The translations under genes and the position numbers were made by a program. The notes beneath the pieces were generated by a model that was not told where the DNA came from, ran no database searches, and saw only the letters and a list, made by a program, of their open reading frames with translations. Positions 56,237 through 64,000 of a DNA stretch of 64,000 nt are shown here, in pieces; the first letter of the stretch is position 1, and every line of letters starts with the position of its first letter. Source of the DNA: Pomphorhynchus laevis (taxonomy: Eukaryota; Acanthocephala; Palaeacanthocephala; Echinorhynchida; Pomphorhynchidae); NCBI GenBank assembly GCA_012934845.2, contig WNNJ02000746.1, forward strand, positions 1 through 64,000, written 5' to 3'.

Positions 56237-58690
56237 ATGCAGAGTAATCGTGAGCCTTTTTCACTGAATACCCTTCAGTGGAATTCGGGAGGTGCTTCTG
56301 CCCTTAGACTTCTATCCGGTAGAGATGCAGATGTTATAGTCCTCCAGGAGACGCGGTCTATCCGTCTACCCCAGGACATTACTCGATTTATCCCAAAGCA
56401 CATTTGTTCCCACTATACTCCGTACATAACCCTCCTCACTCCTCTTCATCTCAAGGACTCTTGACCTTAATTAAGTGCTCTTTAAGGTCCTCCCTCCTAT
56501 TAAACTATTCATGTCCAGCCATGTCTTGTTTAGTAGTTTCACTCTGTAAGAACGGTAAACGCCTCAGTCTTGCCAATGCCTACATCCGTCCTGGGGAGAT
56601 ACACAAAAACCGTGTCACCCTGGATAGTATTATCGACAGCGGCTACGACATGATACTTGGAGATTTCAACGACATAACTGGTCGTTGGATCAATGCAGCA
56701 CTTCGCAGAGCTAGGAACGGTTATCTTATTCACAAACCACCTTCCCCTACCTTTCATTGCATATCAACAAATTCAGTCCTCGATATTTTACTGCTTCACT
56801 CGAGGTGGTTGTTAAAGCCCCTCTGCACAGAGCAATCGCGCCAGCAATTGTCCACCTCTCATGACCTAATTCGTTGGAGAATTGAGGAAGATACGTTGCT
56901 TCGAAGGAGGTTTCACTTTGATCCGATCAGAGTGGCTTTCTTTCAAGCGGCTATCCAACTCTTTCCCAGAATAGGAAATGAGAGTATGACCGAATTTAAT
57001 ACCTACCTCTTTTCGCAAGCTAACGCGATTTTATCGACTACTTATAAAGGTCGTATATACAATCCCACTCCGACGAAACTCAAGGTCCTAGCGAAATTGC
57101 TGAACCTCCCTAATCTCTCTATTTCCGTGAGACAGGCTCTCTCGAATGAATACTGGAGCACTAGATATAGGTTCCAGCTGAGTAAGGATAGGACGAGTAT
57201 TGCTCGCCTTAGTCCTTCTCAGTCTTCCTTTTGGAAGATTTTCAAGAAGAAGAAGTGTGTTTGCTGGAAGGATAAAGCATTGGGTTGGATAGGGAATGTA
57301 GGCCTTGATAAAGTTTTAGAGGAGTCACTAGCCCTACACAACTATGGAGCCACTCAATCACCTCAACCAATCCCGCCTTGGTGTAACTTCAGGAGTAGGG
57401 ATCTATCTGTAACGGATATCCTTAACTCCTGGGGTCCACTCCTGGGCACCTCCAAATCCATCGCTCCACTTTCTTCTCGGGTCTGTCAGCTTTTGACAGC
57501 TGATCAGAGAAGAGAGGTGGCCGTCACAATGCTTTTAGCATCCCCATCCGATGTAGCAGGCATCAATATTAGTAAGCGTGTTTTTATTCCTAAGAAAAAA
57601 TCCTGCTCATGCCCTAAAGATCTGCGACCCATTTCGATTCAAAATGCCCTCGTGTCAATTTACGAAAAAGCGCTTGCGCGTAAAATCCGCGACCATTTAG
57701 GTAGGCGTAATTTGATCCCTCCAGGTTTTCATGGGTTCGTCAAAGGTCGCTCGGTCCATTCAGCAGTTGGTGAGGTGGAGCAGTTTTGTCGGGATAATAG
57801 CCATCGTTTAGTTGTGGCTGTTTTCCTTGACTTTTCTGCTGCATTTGACCGCATCTCCATTCCTTTTGTGATCTCTTCTCTCAGGTCCCTCGGGTTGCCT
57901 GCGAGAATTGTGAACAGAGTGGAGATCCTGCTGTATACCAAGCGTTTTTACTATGAAGACGACCCAGATGCGCGTCAGTTCTACCCTATTACGGGTGTGC
58001 CTCAAGGTTCCCCACTTTCTCCTATCTTATACCTTGCTGCCTCTATTAAATTATTCAAAATATTTAAACGCGAACAACGTCTAGTGGTGTACGGTGATGA
58101 CACCACAGCCCTGTTCACTGGACGCAGGTGTAAAGACGTAGTCTCTGACATCAGCCGTTTCTTTTCAAGATTAAACGACCAGCTACCCCAATCCAATCAT
58201 ATTTTAAACTATGCAAAATCGCAGGTGGTAGTCTTTCATGGCTCCCCTGCAACAAAGAAAAAACTTAAGAGACTAGCACTCTCTGCGCTCCTCCATATTC
58301 GCCTCTGAACCACTCCCCACCTTTACAAGTCGAGTAAAATACCTGGGGTTCACCATTACGGTGAACTAGTCGGCGAAAGCCGATCTGGATAGATTCAAAT
58401 GTATCCTGAAGAAATCTAGGTGGGCCCTGAAACGGGCTCAACATCTGTCATTGAAAGGGAAAGCCCAGGTGCGCCTCTGGGGCACTTGGGCTATCTCGGG
58501 ATTAGTCTTCTTTTCTAGAGGACGTCCCCCAGAGCAAAGGCTAAGGTTTCTTAAGCTCCTCGTCTCTCGTTTACCCAGCATAGTCCGTCTCGATTGGATT
58601 CTTCGGGGGGGGTGAAAGACCCCGGGTGGTTCAGTCGAAAGGCGGCGTGTTGGATCGGTTGGTGGGCTCAGATCCCCGTGGATTTGAGGC
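56237..58690 (+). CDS. LINE-A ORF2: endonuclease and reverse transcriptase
   Basis: Endonuclease: WNSGGASALRLLSGRDADVI, VLQETRSIRLP, then (frame changed) SLANAYIRPGEIHK, MILGDFNDITGRW and NSVLDILLL. RT: LRPISIQNALVSIYEKALAR (about 57620), FHGFVKGRSVHSAVGEV, AVFLDFSAAFDRISI (motif A), ITGVPQGSPLSPILYLAAS (motif B), VVYGDDTTALF (motif C, YGDD where sister copies have YADD). Tail: KGKAQVRLWGTW-like and CVKDPGW-type segments in another frame. Clade: Jockey/I group by motif pattern. It performs target-primed reverse transcription. Confidence 0.85.
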
Positions 58691-58760
58691 CATAGAAGAG
58701 AAAGTAGAAGACATGAATTGTTGAAGACCGAAATTGTGCTGCCGTTTTTTCTGACTATGA

Positions 58761-59479
58761 TATGACTGTCTGTTTTTTTCTTGCATGCTACTTATAGGTC
58801 ATTGATGTATTTAATAAAATCGTTGTTGTTGAATTCAATATAATTATTGCTGAGAATGTAATGACTTAATATTCGATATCCCAATATGGACACTTGCCTA
58901 TAATACTGGAGATCTACAATAAGGATTACTCCATTACTAGAATGGATGATAGGATCCTAACATACGGGCAGAAATCAACAGTCGATGAAATCACAACAGA
59001 AAAAACTACTTTGCATGCTCGAATTCGAGTTTCAAATAAACACATCTGACGAAGCACATAAATCTTTACTAAAACACGCTACTCAAAAAAGTTTTTTAAG
59101 GTGACTGACAACAGTTTCATTTGCAAACAAAACGTTCTAGCTCTGTAGGATTCAGTTTAACGATGTATTGCTGGCTTGATGCGGATTAGAATCAGACAAA
59201 AAACTAGTTATATGCTCATGAGGGAACTACGAACTACGTTACATTCACAATCATGTAGAAAGGTGGCATTATAATAGCCCGACACAACGCCATCATGAAA
59301 CGTGATTGTGAACAGTTAAAGGAAATGTTGTTTTAAAGTTACCACCGAACCAAAGTTACAACTTTCAGCTTTAAAAAGACAACTACTTCATGTAACAATG
59401 AAACGAGATTAGACGCCTTCTAAAAAGAGTATTTGGTGACGGATTGGATCGTCATTTCTTCGATGTGTGTGTATTTAAC
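58761..59479. other. AT-rich noncoding DNA
   Basis: No gene recognised between LINE-A copy 3 and the RT-X relic. Confidence 0.4.
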
Positions 59480-60690
59480 AGGGTTGTCCTTTCCAATCAA
59501 TTTACTTGCATAAAAGAGCATTTCGTGCACCACGAAGAAAGGAAAAAGCAAAATATATTGAGAGAATCAGAAGAATAGAAAATATCAACTTTTTACCTCT
59601 AATCTTTTCAAGCGTGGATGGAGCCGGAAAAACACTTTGAAGCTGACGAAGAGGATGATACACAAAATTGCTTTGCGTCGATCTTTTGATTATACTGGCG
59701 AAATTTTAGAAATTCGAAAAAACATAGCATTCAAATTAATTAAATATGTATCATTTTCTCCCCTATCTATCTTTATCATGATGTATGAAGGCTACGTAGT
59801 ACTTTTACTCCTAATTATTATTTAATAATATCCAAATTTGTTTTACCGAATGCAACATAAGCAAAGTTTTGAACATAGTTACTAAAATAATAGATAATTG
59901 TTCAAAAATTAGCATTAATAAGACATCTTCATTCAGTCTTGACTGTCATGTTTAAAATTATTCTTCAGAGAACTCCTACACGTAAAATAAGTTCAATCCG
60001 GAAAACTTTGGAATCTAGACTTTTGAATTGAAAAATTGTAATTTCTCAAAACATTTTGCAGTATTTACAACGCCTTAGTACATTAAATGATAAAATACGC
60101 TCGGTTATACAACAAATAGAAGGTATCGTTAAACTCATTAATAAAGGAAGAATACGAGCTGCATTTAAACTACTTAAAATGGTGACATACATAATGTATT
60201 CTTGGAATGGATGAAGAACTATGCGGAATCTCGGTAAGAGAAAAATCAACAAACTATTTCAAACATTTGCAAATGCAATTGATCACTTAGCAATTAATTA
60301 TAATTTACTTGGCTATTTTGAAAATCACCCTACCATATTTCAGTGTATTTCGGTTGAAAATATTATACATGCTGCAAATAATACCCAAGGATCCGCAGGA
60401 CCATCCGGGGTCGATTCAAGAATGTGGTATGAATACTTGAGCAAATTTGGAAGAGAATCTTATAATTTGGATGAGAAAATTGCGACAATGGCATAACTTA
60501 TCGCATCTGAACGTATAGAATCGAAATATCTATCAGCCTTTACAGCGTCACGTTTAATACCGCTCAATAAGAACTCTGGCATAAGGCTTATCGGTGCTGG
60601 AGAAACCTATCAAAGAATTTTTTGTAGAGTAATTAATAGAATTTTCCGAAATTATCTCGTTGCACAGGCAGTTTGAACACTTATGTGACG
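59480..60690 (+). mobile_element. RT-X relic (copy 2), N-terminal to mid part
   Basis: RKEKAKYIERIRRIENINFL then PLIFSSVDGAGKT (59530) resembles the region N-terminal to RT in this family. It is followed by KLINKGRIRAAFKLL (60130), TQGSAGPSGVDSRMWYEYL (60385), FTASRLIPLNKNSGIRLIGA (60540) and RIFCRVINRIFRNY. It stops at about 60690, where LINE-A copy 4 begins, so that insertion probably cut it. Several stops. Confidence 0.7.
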
Positions 60691-60754
60691 AACAAAAATA
60701 AATAAATGAGTAAAAATAGAAACAGCCATGAAAAACAACTAGGGCAAAAAAGTA

Positions 60755-62161
60755 AAGACGATCCATTTCCAAGTCTTCCTATATTACGGCCTCAGGTTCA
60801 GTGGGATCTGAGCCATCCAGCCAATCCAACACGCCGCCTTCCTACTGAACCACCCGGGGTCTCTCACACACCTCCGAAGAGTCAAATCGATGCGGACTAT
60901 GCTCGATAGTCGTAAGATGTGGAGCTTGAGATACCTTAGTTTTTGCTCAGGTGGATGTCCTCTTGAAAAGAAGATTAATCTCGAGATAGTCCAATTGCCC
61001 TCCCCAAAGGTGCACTTGAGTTTTCCCATTCAATGACAGTTGTTGAGCCCGTTTCAGGGCCCACCCAGCTCTCTTCAGGATACGTTTGAGTCTATCCAGG
61101 TCAGCTTTCGCTGACCATTTCACCGTAATAGTGAACCCCATGTATTATACTCGACTTGTGAAGGTAGGGAGTGGTTGATTAGTCAATATGGAAGATAGAG
61201 CTGAGAGTGCTAATCTCTTTAATTTTTTCTTTGTCGCAGGGGCACCATCAAAGATGACCACCAGCTATTTGGACAAATTGAAAATAAGATTGCATGGGGT
61301 CAGCTGGTCTTTTAGTCTTAAAAAGAAACGGTCTATGTCTGAGACTACATCTTTGCAGCTGCGTCCATAGAACAGGGCTGTGGTATCATCAGCGTATACC
61401 ACTAGATGTTGATCACGTTTAAAATTCTTGAATAGTACAATGGAGGCATCAAGATATAAGATAGGAGCAAGTGGGGATCCTTGAGGCACACCCGTATCGG
61501 TGCGATCAAATTAAGCCTACTTAAATAGACGCGGATTCTACGCGCTAGCGCTTTTCGTAGATAGAGATGAGGACGTTTTGTTACGAAATAGACCGCAGGA
61601 ATATGCTTGGGTAAAAATAATCTACGACTAATATTGATGACAGCTACATCGGAGGTGAGGCTAAAAGCATTGTGACGGCCACTTCTCTTCTTTGATCGGT
61701 TGTTAAAAGTTGACATACCCGAGAAGATAGTGGAACGACGGATTTGAAAGTGCCCGAAAGTGGACCCCAAGAGTTGAGGATATCTGTAACAGATAAGTCC
61801 CTGCTCCTGAAGTCACCCCAAGACGGGATTCGTTGGATAGATTGAGTTGCTCCATAGTTATGTAGGGATAGTGACTCCTTCAAACCTCTTTCAAGGACAA
61901 CGTTCCCAATCCAACCCAAAGCCCTATCCTTCCAGCAGACAAACTTCTCCTTCTTAAATATCTTCTAAAAGGAAGACTGAGAATGGCTAAGGTAAGCAAG
62001 GCTCGCCCTATCCCTGCTTAGCTGGAATCTATATCTAGAGCTCCAGTATTCATTCGAGAGAGCCTGTCTGGCGGAAACAGAGAGATTGGGAATGTGAAGC
62101 ATTTTGGCTAGGACCTTGAGTTTTGTTGGAGTGGGATTGTATAAACGACCTTTATAGGTAG
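60755..62161 (-). mobile_element. LINE-A copy 4, 3' part (sense part of a 5'-inverted insertion)
   Basis: Minus strand, from mid ORF2 (TTYKGRLYNPTPTKLKVLAK at 62155) through LGWIGNVVLERGLKESLSLH, an internal loss of the motif A region near 61500, MPQGSPLAPILYLDASIVLF (motif B) and VVYADDTTALFYGR (motif C) to the ORF2 end near 60800. It joins the oppositely oriented ORF1 piece at 62161/62165. Confidence 0.82.
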
Positions 62162-62164
62162 TTT

Positions 62165-62995
62165 TGTTGGAGTATGGGTTTATATACTCTAAACCCATAC
62201 TTGCCACTCTAAAAGTATCTAACCTCCCTTGTCAATTGGAAGAGAATGATATCGAATTACTAAAAGAAACATTTAAAATATCTAACTTCCGTTCAATAAT
62301 AGGCAAGAGCGGACATCAAATACCAGTTGGATTTTGTTCCGCTTCCCTAGAGCGGGCTGAATCGCTGGCTAATTCAGCTTGTAATCTATTCATGGGATTT
62401 AATCTCAGATTTACAATCATTGATAAAGAAGAGTTCACATATCCGCACTGCAGTCGGTGCCACAAATGGGGGCACTGGGCCTCAAGCTTCAGTGAGTCAT
62501 CGACATGTGGGATGTGTGGCTCCCCCCCAGTGCCCGGCTTTGTTGACAGGAGAAAAATGTGTATCCCCTCCATTATGCTCTAACTGTGGGGGGAGCCATC
62601 CTGCATGGAGCAGAAAATGCAGACATTTTAAATTATATCAAGGTGGATTTAACAAGTCTGCTGCCCAACCGAAATCTGGTACCTTTGCAAATGCTGCCAC
62701 TCGTACGAGGGATGATGATCTCATGCGAGCAATTGATATACGTATAGAAACAATGTATAAGAAGATGGAAGTTTTAGTATCCTCTGTTGTTGCCACATTC
62801 TGTACTAACCCTACTATTCCATCATCAACGGCAAATCCATCATCCAAAAAGAGGGGGGCTTCGGCTCAACCTATCCCTCCTATCAATATTGGCAATCTCC
62901 TGAAGAATAAAAAAATAAGGGGAAATGAAGATGCTGCCCATGGGCAAGTACCTGCCCCGGATAGTTCTAGTGACGGGAAAGGGGAACCTTCCCGT
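62165..62995 (+). mobile_element. LINE-A copy 4, 5' part in inverted orientation
   Basis: Plus-strand ORF1 segment collinear with 55750-56100 and nearly identical to it, then continuing through all the zinc knuckles (CSRCHKWGHWASSF; CSNCGGSHPAWSRKC at 62575) and SSKKRGASAQPIPPINIG. The inverted 5' piece followed by a sense 3' piece, with the missing stretch between, is the pattern left by twin priming. A shift near 62530 separates two frames. Confidence 0.8.
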
Positions 62996-62997
62996 TT

Positions 62998-63845
62998 ATC
63001 GTTTTCACGATCTTAGTGTTTCCGCTTCGGACTGTCTTCTCTCAATTTCAAATCATATTTCTTCCCTTCGCCTTTCTCTGAATCCTGATAAATCCAAAAT
63101 TATTTGGATCCTACCTCAACCCTTCGGCTTCGAACCTCCCTCCGTATCATTAAATTCTACAATTATTCCTATCGTTGATAATCTTGTATTCCTATGCTTC
63201 CATTTCGACAACCGACTTTCACTTAAACTTTTCGTTAGAGATAAAGTACGCTCATCTACCTTGATACTCCGCAACATCCGTCAAGTTCGTAGATTGATCG
63301 ATTTCCCTTCTTGTATGACTCTCATATCTTCTCTCCTTTTTTCTAGACTCGATTATTGTCTTAGTTTATTTTCTAACTCACCTAAATACATTATTCTTTT
63401 ACTACAACGCATCGTAAACGCATCCTTCCGAATTATCCTCCGTCTTCGTCGTTTTGATCATACATTCCACCATCTTGATTATCTCGATTTGTCTACCATT
63501 TATCATTATGTTCAAATTCATCTTCTCGTTGCTTTCCGCCTTGTAACTTTTCATACCCCTTCATTTCTCAATCTTCATTTTCTCGACAATTCTCGTCATG
63601 TTTACTGTTTCTTGCGTTCCCGTAATTCCCTTATATTACATGTCCCAAACTATTTCAGCTCTTTTGGACTATGCTCCTTCCTGGTGGCTGCTCCTCTATC
63701 GTGGAATCATCTGCCCATTCATATACGCCAATCAACCTCCCTTCAGTGCTTCAAACGCCAAATCCGATCTCATTTAAACAATTTAACTAATTTATTTGCT
63801 TGCCTTTTTCATCTTTTTGTTAATGAACTATCGTCAACCAAACCA
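62998..63845 (+). mobile_element. CR1-like LINE, ORF2 C-terminus
   Basis: An uninterrupted frame: LRLSLNPDKSKIIW, NLVFLCFHFDNRLSLKLFVR, LILRNIRQVRRLIDFPSCMT, SSLLFSRLDYCLSLFSNSPK, ILLLQRIVNASFRIILRLRR, LRSRNSLILHVPNYFSSFG and PLSWNHLPIHIRQSTSLQCF with KRQIRSHL. This is the CR1 C-terminal domain (LDYC, LQ-iqNA, FS-aaP-lWN-LP). It is the same family as 38.06-41.5 kb but far better kept, hence younger. The 5' side is joined directly to LINE-A ORF1. Confidence 0.88.
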
Positions 63846-63853
63846 AACTCAAG

Positions 63854-63984
63854 AACAACTTTATGCATCCGAACTTGTACAAATGCAGACAGTGGGATTC
63901 CATAACCGTGATACAAATCTTGAAGCGCTTGTTGCATCTATGGGGGACGCAAATATGGCTGTAGAACGTATTGAAGACTCTTGA
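63854..63984 (+). CDS. UBQLN: Ubiquilin C-terminal exon (UBA domain)
   Basis: About 43 codons to TGA at 63982-63984: QLYASELVQMQTVGFHNRDT, NLEALVASMGDANMAVERIE, DS. This matches the ubiquilin/Dsk2 UBA domain, with the M/VGF loop, NR-x-(A/T)NL-AL-A, GD-N-A-ER and the usual stop just after it. Ubiquilins bind ubiquitin through this domain and the proteasome through an N-terminal UBL. I place the exon start after the AG at 63852-63853, the first AG after a T/C-rich tract, giving a phase-1 exon. The tract and a ctaat branch-like site lie in the CR1 3' end. No other ubiquilin exon was recognised in the window, so a retrocopy fragment remains possible. Confidence 0.72.
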
Positions 63985-64000
63985 CTTTTATTGATAGTGA

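Larger units (their letters stand above)
55340..58760 (+). mobile_element. LINE-A copy 3, nearly full length with an ORF1 deletion
   Basis: ORF1 from about 55364, ORF2 from 56237 (MQSNREPFSLNTLQWNSGG) to near 58690, then a 3' UTR. Protein identity to copy 2 is very high over the first 70 residues of ORF2, so both are recent. A 634-codon frame is open from 56404 to 58308. Two shifts in ORF2 and the ORF1 deletion make it nonautonomous. Confidence 0.88.

Noticed and set aside
63982-64000. Polyadenylation signal for the ubiquilin exon
   Set aside because: Only 16 bases follow the stop codon, too few to judge.

Overview
The window is AT-rich eukaryotic DNA, most likely from an invertebrate animal. 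It has GT-AG style introns, long (AT)n microsatellites, and a dense, layered set of animal-type transposons: Penelope-like elements (PLEs), several LINE clades and a Tc1/mariner element. Nothing bacterial is present. I saw no LTR retrovirus, Polinton or other capsid- or envelope-bearing element. I cannot name the species.

Layout. 1-1850 is a Penelope-like patch: two tandem 378-bp terminal-repeat units carrying a rearranged hammerhead ribozyme, an (AT)n tract, and a GIY-YIG endonuclease ORF without reverse transcriptase (RT) between 250-bp inverted repeats. 2.67-4.5 kb (minus) is a host gene for a proline-rich protein. 4.9-8.2 kb (minus) is a decayed Penelope element split by a nearly whole Tc1/mariner transposon. 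8.9-10.0 kb is a 182-bp tandem array. 10-15.9 kb is AT-rich noncoding DNA with palindromes and hammerhead-like relics. 15.9-17.3 kb is the 5' end of an RTE-like LINE, possibly starting with an HDV-like ribozyme. 18.5-25.6 kb holds decayed LINEs, including the first of several copies of one Jockey/I-like family, here called LINE-A. 28.8 and 33.5 kb (minus) hold phase-compatible candidate host exons. 30.8-32.8 kb is a decayed Penelope RT with its own terminal-repeat units. 33.9-35.3 kb is an orphan-type RT relic. 35.4-50.2 kb holds L2/CR1-like LINEs, a CR1 element and a Naiad-type PLE whose GIY-YIG domain is N-terminal. 51.5-63.0 kb is a cluster of LINE-A copies, with two nearly complete copies head to head and a 5'-inverted one. 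63.0-63.98 kb is a CR1 3' end followed by a host exon encoding the C-terminal UBA domain of ubiquilin.

How the parts relate. Host coding sequence is a small fraction of the window: the proline-rich gene, two or three small candidate exons and the ubiquilin terminal exon. The rest is transposons and their debris. The most unusual signal is the PLE terminal repeat. It holds all three strands of a hammerhead catalytic core, with co-varying helices between two diverged repeat families, but in a strand order that does not match the ordinary hammerhead. Other points of interest are a Naiad PLE with structured RNA at both ends, a mariner whose inverted repeats are arrays of a 22-bp unit, and a LINE tail that seems to supply the splice acceptor context of the ubiquilin exon.
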